Shown: positions 15,911-24,408 of the stretch, in pieces
Layout: each line of letters begins with the position of its first letter
How positions within the stretch are numbered: position 1 is the stretch's first letter
From: an uncultured Acidobacteriota bacterium
GTDB taxonomy: Bacteria > Acidobacteriota > Terriglobia > Terriglobales > Acidobacteriaceae
DNA length: 64,000 bases
Direction of reading: 5' to 3'
Assembly: GCA_903832055.1 (NCBI GenBank)
Contig: CAILAC010000012.1
Span: forward strand, 272,991 to 336,990
The notes under the pieces: model-generated
Database searches by the model: none
Told to the model about the DNA's origin: nothing
Seen by the model: the letters and a program-made list of their open reading frames with translations, nothing else
Program-made: the position numbers and the translations under genes

Positions 15911-16533
15911 CAGAGCCCACACGAGAAGGACAGGCTGCCGGCATTCCCTTCATGGAGCGATGGCAGAAGATTGCGCGGCGCATTCGTGTGCCGCTGGGGT
16001 TTGTGGCGGCGCTGGTGTACCTGTGGCAACTGGCGGTGCATCGGCCGCAGCCTGCGGCGGTGGCCTGGAGCCTGGTGCTGGTGGTGCCGGGGTGCTGGCT
16101 GAGGAGCTATGCGGCAGGATATGTGAAGAAGAATCGTGAACTGACACAGACCGGGCCGTACGCGCATACGCGGAATCCCTTGTACCTGGGTTCGATGCTG
16201 ATGGCGGCGGGATTTGCGGTGGCGCTGATGAGCTGGCCGTTTGCACTGACGCTGGTGGTGGGGTTTGCGGTGATTTATGTGCCGGTGATCGCCTCAGAAG
16301 AGGCATTTTTGCGGCGTACGTTTCCGGAATTTGAGGCTTACTGCCGCCGGGTGCCGAGGCTGCTGCCGCGGTTGACGCCGGGGAGGGTGGAGAAGGCTGC
16401 GGGCAGCGAAGGCGGACGCTTTTCGCTCGAGCTTTACCGCAAGCATCGCGAGTACAATTCAGCAATAGGGGCCGCTCTGCTGTACTGTAGCGTGTTGCTG
16501 GGGATGCTGCTGCATTCAATCCTGGGACGCTGA
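15907..16533 (+). CDS. Isoprenylcysteine carboxyl methyltransferase-like membrane protein (ICMT/PEMT family)
   Basis: This 208-residue integral membrane protein has about four or five hydrophobic segments. The cytosolic SAM-binding signature of ICMT/PEMT-type methyltransferases is clear: TGPYAHTRNPLYLGS, then IASEEAFLRRTFPEFEAYC. In bacteria such proteins methylate lipids or other small hydrophobic molecules, and protein prenyl-cysteine is not expected here. ATG 15907 overlaps the preceding stop (ATGA), placing it in the LPS operon and suggesting a lipid or envelope substrate. That substrate is inference only. Confidence 0.85.
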   Translation: MTEPTREGQAAGIPFMERWQKIARRIRVPLGFVAALVYLWQLAVHRPQPAAVAWSLVLVVPGCWLRSYAAGYVKKNRELTQTGPYAHTRNPLYLGSMLMAAGFAVALMSWPFALTLVVGFAVIYVPVIASEEAFLRRTFPEFEAYCRRVPRLLPRLTPGRVEKAAGSEGGRFSLELYRKHREYNSAIGAALLYCSVLLGMLLHSILGR

Positions 16534-16650
16534 TGGTTTCGAGGCATCGAAACGGGCGATTCCTGCAGGTGTCGCTGGCCGTCATGAAGTGGGATTTGGA
16601 AATGATTTCGGCAGTTGCCGGAAACCGCGATTTGAGTTGAGGAGCAGGCC

Positions 16651-17484
16651 CTGAATCTGAAGCGAGAAATCTTTCCCTGGCGGATTACGCGTGCGCATCC
16701 CCGCGTTCTTTTGTACGGTTCTCTGCTGATGCTCGCGATGGCGGCGGCGGTTGCGGTTGACGCGCAGCAGAATGCGGCACTGGTTCCTGCTTCCCTGCCG
16801 CCGCCGCGGCCGGGTTTCAACTTTCCGGCTCACCAGACGCTTTCCTATTCGGTAGATTGGCGGGTGTTTCCGGCAGGCACCGCGGTGCTGCATTTTGACC
16901 AGGATGGCAGCAAGGAGCGGCTTACGGCCGATGCCGAGACGATCAGCGCGATCAACCTGCTGTTTCATGTAAGCGACAAGTTTCAATCTACCTTTGACCG
17001 GGAAAAGGGCTGCACGGCTGAGTTTGACAAGCAGACGGTGGAGGGACGCAGGCAGATCAACTCCACCATGAAGCTGGATTACGCGCAGGGGCGGTCGATT
17101 CTGGATGAGAAAAACATGGTCAATGGGCAGACCAAGCACCTGGAGTCGGGGATTCCGGGGTGCCTGACGGACCTGCTGACGGGGGTGTTTTATGCCTCTT
17201 CGCAGGTGCTACAGGTGGGCAAGAGCTTTGACATGCCGGTAGTTGACCCGCTGCGGACGGTGATTGTAACGATGAAGGCAGAGGGGCGCGAGGAGCTCAA
17301 GACGCCGGCCGGGACTTTCCAGACGATTCGGGTGCAGCCGACGGCGGACGCCGGGGTGGTGAAGAATCGCGGGAATATCTGGATTTGGTATTCAGATGAT
17401 GAGCGGCACTTGCCGGTGCAGATGCGGGCGCGGCTGTTCTGGGGGACGATTACTTTCCGGCTGACGTCGGTTGAAAATAAATAG
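16651..17484 (+). CDS. DUF3108 domain exported protein
   Basis: A beta-rich exported protein of the DUF3108 family, of about 277 residues from the start proposed here. The family features are LSYSVDWRVFPAGTAVLHF, KFQSTFDREKGC, DLLTGVFYASSQ and the C-terminal IWYSDDERHLPVQMRAR. Its function is unknown, but members are periplasmic and often lie beside envelope genes, as here. The start is unusual. The frame contains no ATG or GTG upstream of the domain. TTG 16711 would leave a signal peptide without basic residues. CTG 16651, preceded by GAGGAG, gives a normal N-region (NLKREIFPWRITR). I favour CTG but cannot exclude TTG. Confidence 0.8.
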   Translation: MNLKREIFPWRITRAHPRVLLYGSLLMLAMAAAVAVDAQQNAALVPASLPPPRPGFNFPAHQTLSYSVDWRVFPAGTAVLHFDQDGSKERLTADAETISAINLLFHVSDKFQSTFDREKGCTAEFDKQTVEGRRQINSTMKLDYAQGRSILDEKNMVNGQTKHLESGIPGCLTDLLTGVFYASSQVLQVGKSFDMPVVDPLRTVIVTMKAEGREELKTPAGTFQTIRVQPTADAGVVKNRGNIWIWYSDDERHLPVQMRARLFWGTITFRLTSVENK

Positions 17485-17796
17485 CTATTGCATGCGGTAG
17501 CGCTCGCGCATGGTGCGCTGGAGTCGCGGCCAATAGAGGAGATCGAAGGCCCTTTCTTTGCCGGGAAACATGGCGAGAGCGGCGCGGCGGGCATCGGCAA
17601 CCAGTGCTGAGGCGCGCTCGACGGGCAGAGGGCGATCCTGCTCGATGACGAACATGACCAGGTGCATCATTCTTTGCAGGCGCCGGATGCGTTCTGCCTC
17701 TTCGGCCTTTTCCTGGGCGGATGGCATGGGCTGGGTCTCCTGCGCATCGGTGCCTGGCTGTGCGGTGCTTTCTGGCAGAGCTTGGGTTTGGGACAT
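17485..17796 (-). CDS. Small conserved hypothetical protein
   Basis: A 103-residue protein with no recognised domain. It begins with a Gln/Pro/Ala-rich segment, followed by a charged helix (KAEEAERIRRLQRMM) and two more amphipathic helices (ERASALVADARRAALAMF, RLQRTMRERYRMQ). There is no membrane segment. ATG 17796 was chosen over TTG 17820. It is convergent with the DUF3108 gene (stops directly adjacent) and lies downstream of comEC on the same strand. Confidence 0.6.
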   Translation of the reverse strand: MSQTQALPESTAQPGTDAQETQPMPSAQEKAEEAERIRRLQRMMHLVMFVIEQDRPLPVERASALVADARRAALAMFPGKERAFDLLYWPRLQRTMRERYRMQ

Positions 17797-17915
17797 GCGC
17801 GACAAGGGCCTCCGGGGCAAAATGCGATGCGGATGCGTACCTGCTTTGCTGCATGCTACACCAGATTGCGGGGTGAGATTCTGGCGATTTTTTCAGACTG
17901 GCATCTGGACTTGCA

Positions 17916-20681
17916 TCAAGGCGATGCCGGTTTCGATGGCATGCACATGGGCTCTGCGGTGACGGATTTGCCATCGAGCAGGAGGCAGGTGGTGCCGTCA
18001 ATGTCGGTGCGGAAGGTGCGGACGCGGGCGGTCTGAAGTTCGGCGAGAATCTCGGGGCGGGGATGGCCGAAGCGGTTGCGGCGGCCGCAGGAGATGACCG
18101 CCCATTGGGGAGCGACCTGGGCGAGGAACGCGGGGCCGGTGGAGGTGAGACTGCCGTGGTGGCCCACCTTGAGGACTGAACTTGCCAGGCCGGGGCTTGC
18201 CAGGCCGGGGTTGGACAGGCCGGGACCGGTGCGGAGGAAATCTTCTTCCGGGGCTTCGGCGTCGCCCTCAAGCAGGAGGGAGGTTGCGCCGTAGCGGGCC
18301 TGGAGGACGAGGGAGTCGTTGTTGCTGGGCGCGACGCCGGGTTGGTAGCTGGCGGCGGGGGCAAGGACGCTCATGGTGGCGGAGCCGAAAGAGATTGAAT
18401 CCCCGGCGTGGAGAGGCATTAATTCGATGCCGAGGTCGGATGCCTGTTTGAGCAAATCTGTATAGGCGGGGATGGGCGGATTGCTGCCGACCCAGAGCTG
18501 ACGGGGGCGGAAGTTGCGCAGGATGGCGGGCAGGCCGCCCATGTGATCGTGATGCGCGTGGGTGAGGGCGACGGCATCGAGGCGGCGGATGCCCCTGGAC
18601 CAGAGAACGGTGGAGACGACTTCTTCGCCGATGTCAAAACTTGTCTGAGAGCTGGTATGGGGGGCGATCGATTTTTGTGGGCTGGTGAAGCCGAGCCCGC
18701 CGGCATCGACCAGAAGCGTTTTGCCGTCAGGGGTGATCAGCAGCAGCGAGTCGCCCTGGCCAACGTCGATGGCTTGGAAAAGCAGCGCGTTTGCGGGATG
18801 CTCGACCGGGCGTGGAACCAGGGAGACGGCAGCCATGAGCAGCAGGAGGACAAGGGCGCAGCGACGCAGGCGAGTCTGGGCGCGGACAAAAAGGATGGCG
18901 GCGACAAAGAGAGCTGCCGCTACCGCGATCTGGGTGGTGCCGGGCTCTGGAATGCGCAGATCGCCAAAGGCGAGAGCACCCAGACGTTGGACCACAGCGA
19001 CGCTGAGATGGAGCGCGGCGAGGCAGGCGGCGGCGGGGATAAAAGCGGCGGCAGGCCAGAGGGCGAGCACCAGCAACAGCAGCATGGCTGCCGGCAGCAG
19101 GAGGCCGAGCAGGGGCAGGATAAGGAGATTGACGGGCAGTGCGTAGACGGTGATGCGGTGGAAGTAGATGGCCATGGGGAGGGCGAGGGCGAGTTCGACG
19201 ACCAGGGTGACGAAGAGCAATTCGCCAAGACGGTAGAGGCTGCGGACGGCAAAGGGAAACCATGTCCAGGCGATGCGGGGACTAGTGGCCTGTTCGAGGG
19301 CCTGGGCGAGGATGCGGAGGGTGACACGTAACTGGGCGATTTTGGGCGGAAGTGTGGGGTCGAGGCTGATGAGGCGCAAGTTTTCTGTGGCGCGGATGCG
19401 GGCGTGGAGGGTTCGTTCGAGCAGGGGAATCGCGATGCCGGCAATGGCGGCGACGGAGAGCAGGGTCATCTGCAGGCTGGCGTCAAAGAGGCTGCGCGGG
19501 CTGGCGGCGAGCAGGCAGAGCGTGGCAAATCCAATGACGTTGAGCGGGCTGCGGTTGCGGTAAAGCAAGCGGCCGATGAGATAGAGAGTGATCATCCAGA
19601 AGGCACGCTGGGCGGGAACGGCGAAGCCGGTGAAGCAGGCGTAGGCCAGAGTGACAGCGATGGTGACCGCGGTGGCAGGCAACTGGGGCAGGCGCAGGCG
19701 GCGCACGAGCGAGAAAACGCACCCCGCGAGAATGGCCAGATGCAGGCCAGAGACGATGACGAGGTGGAAGGAACCGGTGCGTTCAAAGCCGACCCGAAGG
19801 CTGCGGGTGAGGTAGGTGCGGTCGCCTACGAGAAGGGCGTCAAGCATGGCGGCATCTTCGGGCGATGCGCGAAGAGAGCGGGGGAGCCAGCGAGTGAGGG
19901 CAGGGAGGGATTGAATGCGGATGCTTGCGGCGTTGCGCCAACCATTGAGCAGGCAGGGAACGGAGCGGGTTGGAGCAGTGGATGCGCGAGTGAGTCGGGG
20001 TTGTCCCGCATCGGTCTCGGCTGGATTGAGGGAGCCGGTGGCGGCAATTTCCTGGGATTCGAGGTAGGCGGCGCGGCTCCAGACGCCGGGGTCGTGGAAT
20101 GTATCTGGGGGCAGAAATCGAACGACGGCGGTCAGCTGCTGGCCGCAGGAAATAGCGGGAAAACCGGTGGCGGCGCGGATGCTGAGGCGCAGGCGGGCGG
20201 TTTCGGCATCGGGGATGGAGCTGAGTTGGTCGGAGGTGTCAGTGACGACCTCGACCGCGCTGACCTGCAGGTCGATTTGCTGTAGCTGGCTGGTGGATGC
20301 AGCGGGGGGTTCTTCCTCTTCGCCGAAGTCTGCGAGACGCAGCGGTCCTGCCGCAACGACTGTGCCCTGGACGGTGCGGAGGAGGCCATCGGCGAGCGGT
20401 GCGAGGGCAGCGGCCGGGGCTGGAGAGGGTTCGGTTTCTGCTGACCAAGTGCCAAGCAGGACCCAGACGGTGGCAAGGGGGAGCCAGGCGAGGCGGGGCG
20501 TTTTCAGGATGGCGAAGATGGCGAGAATTGCCAGCGGCAGCAGACTGGCCAGCAGGAGGCCAGGACGGAAATATGCTGCGCGGCTGAGTGCGATGCCGCC
20601 CAGGAAGAGCAGCGCTGCGTGCAAGAGCGGAACGAGTGCCGGCGAGGGAGGCGCGGGTTGATGCAGGGCAGGGGCGGGCAC
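17916..20681 (-). CDS. comEC: ComEC/Rec2 family DNA-uptake channel protein
   Basis: A 921-residue polytopic inner-membrane protein that carries single-stranded DNA into the cytoplasm during natural transformation. The N-terminal part holds membrane helices and an OB-like domain. The central competence domain contains HLVIVSGLHLAILAG and CFTGFAVPAQRAFWM, both typical of ComEC. The C-terminal 280 residues form a metallo-beta-lactamase domain with an intact THAHHDHMGG motif (first H is residue 708) and KVGHHGS. Start GTG 20681 is preceded by a strong AAGGAGG. A small 15-bp tandem repeat inside the lactamase domain encodes repeated PGLAS-like units near residues 819-833. No other competence genes are visible. 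Confidence 0.95.
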   Translation of the reverse strand: MPAPALHQPAPPSPALVPLLHAALLFLGGIALSRAAYFRPGLLLASLLPLAILAIFAILKTPRLAWLPLATVWVLLGTWSAETEPSPAPAAALAPLADGLLRTVQGTVVAAGPLRLADFGEEEEPPAASTSQLQQIDLQVSAVEVVTDTSDQLSSIPDAETARLRLSIRAATGFPAISCGQQLTAVVRFLPPDTFHDPGVWSRAAYLESQEIAATGSLNPAETDAGQPRLTRASTAPTRSVPCLLNGWRNAASIRIQSLPALTRWLPRSLRASPEDAAMLDALLVGDRTYLTRSLRVGFERTGSFHLVIVSGLHLAILAGCVFSLVRRLRLPQLPATAVTIAVTLAYACFTGFAVPAQRAFWMITLYLIGRLLYRNRSPLNVIGFATLCLLAASPRSLFDASLQMTLLSVAAIAGIAIPLLERTLHARIRATENLRLISLDPTLPPKIAQLRVTLRILAQALEQATSPRIAWTWFPFAVRSLYRLGELLFVTLVVELALALPMAIYFHRITVYALPVNLLILPLLGLLLPAAMLLLLVLALWPAAAFIPAAACLAALHLSVAVVQRLGALAFGDLRIPEPGTTQIAVAAALFVAAILFVRAQTRLRRCALVLLLLMAAVSLVPRPVEHPANALLFQAIDVGQGDSLLLITPDGKTLLVDAGGLGFTSPQKSIAPHTSSQTSFDIGEEVVSTVLWSRGIRRLDAVALTHAHHDHMGGLPAILRNFRPRQLWVGSNPPIPAYTDLLKQASDLGIELMPLHAGDSISFGSATMSVLAPAASYQPGVAPSNNDSLVLQARYGATSLLLEGDAEAPEEDFLRTGPGLSNPGLASPGLASSVLKVGHHGSLTSTGPAFLAQVAPQWAVISCGRRNRFGHPRPEILAELQTARVRTFRTDIDGTTCLLLDGKSVTAEPMCMPSKPASP
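18181..18225. repeat. 15-bp tandem repeat inside comEC
   Basis: Two exact copies of CTTGCCAGGCCGGGG (18181-18195 and 18196-18210) are followed by a diverged third. They are in frame in comEC and encode Pro-Gly-Leu-(Ala/Ser)-(Ser/Asn) units between two conserved strands of the lactamase domain. Slippage could change copy number without breaking the frame. Confidence 0.7.
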
Positions 20682-20750
20682 CGCTTCCTCCTTGGGCTGT
20701 TTACAAAATGCCGTGGAAAATCTGGCACCCAGCCTATCAGGATTTTGCGG

Positions 20751-21989
20751 TCAGAATCGGCGAAGCTTCACGACCGTTTCCATGTGGAAGGTCTGGGGAA
20801 ACATGTCGACGAGGGTGACGCTGTCGATGCGGTAGCGCTCCTGGGTGAGGGCGCGCAGGTCGCGGGCGAGCGTGGTGGGGTCGCAGGAGACATAAACCAG
20901 GCTGGGAGCGCCAACGGCGTTGAGCAGGGTGGTGACCTGATCGCCGAGACCGGCGCGGGGTGGGTCGAGAACGATGAGGTCGGGGCGGGGTTCGCGGTTT
21001 TCGCGGTTGTTGCGGAGGAAGTCCAGAGTGGTGGAGTTGGCGACTTGACTGCCGGTCTCGCGCAGGTTTTCCCTGAGGGATTCGACGGCGGCAGGAGCGG
21101 ATTCGACAGCGTGGACCTGGCTGAAGGAAGCGGCGAGGCGGCGGGCGAAGAGACCTACGCCGGCGTAGAGATCCCAGGCCAGGGAGCCGGATTGGTTGGC
21201 GGTGACGTGCTCAGCGAAGCGGTCGAGGAGATGGCGGTTGACCTGGAAGAAGGCTCCGTGGGACACGCGATAGTTGAAGCCGGCAACGCCGTAGGTGAGG
21301 AATCGTTCTTCGGTTCGCTCGAGTTTGAAACGCGTGGCGTCTGCGGAGCGGGTGAGGCGGAGTCCTCTGCTTTGCGGTTCAGCGGTTTCGAAGAACAAGG
21401 TGAGCGACAGTTCCGAGTCGTCTTGATTGGTGAAGAGTTCGATCTCAGAGATGCTGTCCTGGGTGGTCGCTTCTTCAAGGAAGGAACCGAAATCGAGTGC
21501 TATTTCGGCGAGAAGCGGGGCGGCGATGGGGCATTCGCGGATGGGAACGATTTGATGCGAGCCACGGCTGCGGTAGCCGATTTCGCCCGAGGGGGTGACA
21601 GCGAGGCGGATGCGGTTGCGGTAGTGCCAGGGGTCGGCGGCGAGAATTGCGATTTCGGCGGGCAGAGGGACATGGGCGCGTTGTAGGGTTTCCCTGAGGA
21701 TCTGCTGTTTGAAGGCGAGCTGCGCTGGATAGTTGGCGTGCTGGTATTGGCAGCCTCCGCACTGGCCATAGTGGGGGCAGCCTGGGGCAACGCGATCGGG
21801 CGAGGCGGTGAGGATCGCATTGGCCTCTGCCTGGATGTGGTTTCGCTTTTCTTCGACAATTTGCGCTTCGATGGTTTCGCCGGGGAGGGTGAGGGGGACG
21901 AAGACGGCTTTACCGGGCTTGCCGCCGTTGGGGGGCAGGTGCGTGAGGCAGTCGCCGCCGTAGACGGGTTTTTGAAGGGTGAGATTCAT
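20751..21989 (-). CDS. rlmD: 23S rRNA (uracil-5-)-methyltransferase, RlmD/RumA type
   Basis: A 412-residue SAM enzyme making m5U in 23S rRNA (U1939 for RlmD). The iron-sulfur cluster motif is visible as CPHYGQCGGC (C71, C77, C80), with a further cysteine in IRECPIAAP. The SAM-binding domain has AWDLYAGVGLFARRLA, the catalytic NPP-like motif is LIVLDPPRAGL, and the catalytic cysteine lies in VYVSCDPTTLARDL. The N-terminal TRAM-like strand segment (GGDCLTHLP) is short. Specificity among RlmC, RlmD and TrmA is inferred from overall layout. Its start overlaps the end of the upstream coiled-coil gene by 4 bp. Confidence 0.9.
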   Translation of the reverse strand: MNLTLQKPVYGGDCLTHLPPNGGKPGKAVFVPLTLPGETIEAQIVEEKRNHIQAEANAILTASPDRVAPGCPHYGQCGGCQYQHANYPAQLAFKQQILRETLQRAHVPLPAEIAILAADPWHYRNRIRLAVTPSGEIGYRSRGSHQIVPIRECPIAAPLLAEIALDFGSFLEEATTQDSISEIELFTNQDDSELSLTLFFETAEPQSRGLRLTRSADATRFKLERTEERFLTYGVAGFNYRVSHGAFFQVNRHLLDRFAEHVTANQSGSLAWDLYAGVGLFARRLAASFSQVHAVESAPAAVESLRENLRETGSQVANSTTLDFLRNNRENREPRPDLIVLDPPRAGLGDQVTTLLNAVGAPSLVYVSCDPTTLARDLRALTQERYRIDSVTLVDMFPQTFHMETVVKLRRF

Positions 21990-22681
21990 ACCTGCCTCAT
22001 ATAAAACAGGCTGAAACGGGGAATCCGGTAAAGCTCGAGCAGGCGCTTGTGAACGAATTGCTGCTCGACCTGGCGAAGCTGCACGGCGGACATGCGGCTG
22101 CGGTAGGCGGCGAGGTCGCGTGCGGCCTCGGCTTTCAATTGAAGGAGCTGCTCCTCGGGAACGCTGGTGGTGAGGGTGGCGAAGAGCTTTTCTTCGAGGA
22201 CGGCGAGTTGGCGTTCGAGATCTTCAACGTCGGTGAGGCGGGCGGGGAGGGTTTCGATAATCGCGCGGAGGCGGAGAGCGATGGCCGCCAGGGGTTCCTG
22301 CGCAATGGTGGCCGCTTCAAGGGCGTTGGCGCCGGCGGCGAGGTGCTCGGCGATGCGGGCGGTTTCAAAGCCCGCGTCTGCTTCTGTCGTACGGGCGGGA
22401 GCTGCGCCGATGGCGGCTTCCTTTTGCTGCTCGGCGGCTTCCATGACAGCCTGGGCGCACCAGGCGAGGCCGTTGACCCGGCGAAGGGGGCCGCGGCGCT
22501 GGCGGGCCTCGTACTTGTCAAAGGCCTCGTCAATGCCGCGCAGGGCCACTTCGAGGGGAATGCCGGCCTCCTGCCAGGTTTCAATGAGCGCCCAGTCGAG
22601 GGTAGAGAGCAGCAGCAGCGAGCCACGGCGGCGCTGGAAATGCTCTTCGATCTCGGTGAAGTAGTTGAAGTAATTTTGCAC
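21986..22681 (-). CDS. Conserved helical protein of unknown function
   Basis: A 231-residue protein, almost entirely helical and rich in Ala, Glu and Leu, without signal peptide or membrane segment. The N-terminus (NYFNYFTEIEEHFQRRRG, then LSTLDWALIETWQEAGIP) is its most distinctive part. It reads like a short helical domain specifying one partner, followed by a coiled coil (DVEDLERQLAVLEEKLF). I recognise no family. The 4-bp overlap with rlmD suggests coupled translation, so a ribosome- or RNA-related role is possible. Confidence 0.7.
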   Translation of the reverse strand: MQNYFNYFTEIEEHFQRRRGSLLLLSTLDWALIETWQEAGIPLEVALRGIDEAFDKYEARQRRGPLRRVNGLAWCAQAVMEAAEQQKEAAIGAAPARTTEADAGFETARIAEHLAAGANALEAATIAQEPLAAIALRLRAIIETLPARLTDVEDLERQLAVLEEKLFATLTTSVPEEQLLQLKAEAARDLAAYRSRMSAVQLRQVEQQFVHKRLLELYRIPRFSLFYMRQV

Positions 22682-22707
22682 GGGCGGGCCTGACGGAATG
22701 CTATTGA

Positions 22708-23571
22708 TTAGAGCTTTGACTTGCGCGGCCGGGTGGGCCTGGTGACTGCGGACTTTTCTGGCATGTTGCGGTCAAAGAGCAGGCGCAGGCCGTCGAGGGT
22801 GAGCATGTCATCGACGATGGCGATGTAGCGGAAATCCTCGGCGATGAGGCCCGCGAGGCCGCCGGTCGCGATGATTTTAGGGGTGGAGCTTGTGGCGTTG
22901 GCGCAGCGGGGGTCGGTGGCCATTTCGGCGATCATGCGCTCGCAGATGCCGTCGACGAGGCCGATGTAGCCGTAGTAGAGGCCGCTCTGGATGTGGGCGA
23001 CTGTGTTGGTGCCGATGACTTTGGCGGGGCGCTTGATGTCGACGCGACCGAGGCGGGCGGCGCGGGAAAACAGCGCATCGGCGCTGATGCCGAGGCCGGG
23101 GGTGATGACGCCGCCGAGATATTCGCCCCGTGCAGAGACAACGTCAAATGTGGTGGCAGTGCCGAAATCGACGACGATGGCCGGGCCGCCGTATTTTTCG
23201 TAGGCGGCGATGGCGTTGACGAGGCGGTCTGCCCCGAGTTCGGCGGGGTTATCGACCAGCACGGGCATGCCGGTCTTGATGCCGGGCTCGACGAAGAGGG
23301 GCTTGACGTGGAAGTAGCTTTCGCAGACCTCGAGCAGGGTGCTCTCGACCGGCGGAACGACCGAGGAGATGATGATGTGGTGCACCTGATCCGTCGATAA
23401 GCCGTGCAGATTGAATAGGTTGACGAAGAGGACGCCGTATTCGTCGGCGGTCTGAGTGTGGTGGGTGGAGACGCGCCAGTGGGCGACGATGCTGTCTTCG
23501 CTCGGCTTGGCGTCGAGGCGGTAGAGGGCGAGGACGGTGTTGGTGTTGCCGACGTCGAGGGCGAGAAGCAT
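22708..23571 (-). CDS. coaX: Type III pantothenate kinase
   Basis: A 287-residue ASKHA-fold kinase for the first step of coenzyme A synthesis. It opens with MLLALDVGNTNTVLALY, the phosphate-binding motif of CoaX. It continues with PAELGADRLVNAIAAYE and IVVDFGTATTFDVV, which include the catalytic and pantothenate-binding aspartates, then GGVITPGLGISADALF and ATGGLAGLIAE. The frame runs open to 24057 on the same strand, but the region upstream of ATG 23571 is the antisense of birA and not protein-like. It forms a cofactor cluster with birA and nadC. Confidence 0.96.
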   Translation of the reverse strand: MLLALDVGNTNTVLALYRLDAKPSEDSIVAHWRVSTHHTQTADEYGVLFVNLFNLHGLSTDQVHHIIISSVVPPVESTLLEVCESYFHVKPLFVEPGIKTGMPVLVDNPAELGADRLVNAIAAYEKYGGPAIVVDFGTATTFDVVSARGEYLGGVITPGLGISADALFSRAARLGRVDIKRPAKVIGTNTVAHIQSGLYYGYIGLVDGICERMIAEMATDPRCANATSSTPKIIATGGLAGLIAEDFRYIAIVDDMLTLDGLRLLFDRNMPEKSAVTRPTRPRKSKL

Positions 23572-23617
23572 ACGAGATTCAGCGTAGCAGAAAGCGGGGA
23601 TGGCGGAGTTCGCGGAG

Positions 23618-24406
23618 CTAGCCTTCGCGCAGGCCGCCGGTGGTGATGGTGACCAGGCCCTCGCTGGTGCGGAGGCGAAGGAAGCCCTGGGGGTCGAGGC
23701 CGGCGGTTTCGCCAGAGAGCTGCTGCGGGCCGTGGACCTGGACGCGGCGGCCGCGTACCCAGCTGGAGATGGCCTCGATGCGGTCGGGAATGGCGGCGGC
23801 ATCGAAAGCAGTGATCTCAGCGTGCAGAGCTTGCAGCAGGGCGATGAGCAGTTGCTGGCGGCTGACGGTGAGGCCGGTTTCGAGGTCGAGCGAGGTGGCG
23901 GGGGTGGCGAGGTCGGGCGGGAACTCACGCTGATGGAGGTTGATGCCGATGCCGATGACGGCGGCGGTGACGCGATTGGAATCGGTTTGAGCCTCAACGA
24001 GGATGCCCGCAACCTTGCGCGGGCCGATGAGGATGTCGTTGGGCCAGCGGAGGTCAATCTGATCGGGAGCGAGGCCGGTCACTTCTTGAATTGCCCGGTG
24101 GACGGCGAGACCGGCCATGAGGGGCAGCCAGACCAGATCGGCCATGGCGATTTGCGGGCGGAGCAGCACGCTCAGATAAAGGCCGGCGCATGCTGCTGAA
24201 TGCCAGCGGTGGTCGCTGCGTCCTCGGCCGGCGGTTTGTTCATCCGCGAGGTAGGAGGAGCCGTGGGGTGCACCCTGCTTTGCCTGTTCAAGGGCGTGCG
24301 TGTTGGTGCTGCCGATGGTGGCGAAGTGGTGCAAGTTGCCGGCGAAGGGTGTACCGGCGAGGGCGGCGGCGATCACTTCGGGTTCGAGGGGGTCGGGTGC
24401 CGCCAC
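23618..24406 (-). CDS. birA: Biotin--[acetyl-CoA-carboxylase] ligase
   Basis: A 262-residue monofunctional biotin protein ligase. It activates biotin as biotinyl-AMP and attaches it to the BCCP subunit of acetyl-CoA carboxylase. Key motifs are GSTNTHALEQA, the biotin/ATP loop ADEQTAGRGRSDHRW, LYLSVLLRP and the KVAGILVEAQ strand. The N-terminal DNA-binding winged helix of E. coli BirA is missing, so it is not expected to repress biotin genes. The C-terminal SH3-like domain is present. It is separated from nadC by only 2 bp. Confidence 0.95.
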   Translation of the reverse strand: MAAPDPLEPEVIAAALAGTPFAGNLHHFATIGSTNTHALEQAKQGAPHGSSYLADEQTAGRGRSDHRWHSAACAGLYLSVLLRPQIAMADLVWLPLMAGLAVHRAIQEVTGLAPDQIDLRWPNDILIGPRKVAGILVEAQTDSNRVTAAVIGIGINLHQREFPPDLATPATSLDLETGLTVSRQQLLIALLQALHAEITAFDAAAIPDRIEAISSWVRGRRVQVHGPQQLSGETAGLDPQGFLRLRTSEGLVTITTGGLREG

Positions 24407-24408
24407 CG

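Noticed and set aside
14438-15922. Large minus-strand open frame opposite lpxK and the heptosyltransferase
   Set aside because: It is Arg/His/Pro-rich with no domain, and the opposite strand carries clear family motifs throughout.
23572-24057. N-terminal extension of the coaX frame
   Set aside because: The frame is open upstream of ATG 23571, but the residues are Ser/Pro/Ala-rich antisense of birA, and the CoaX motif begins exactly at that ATG.
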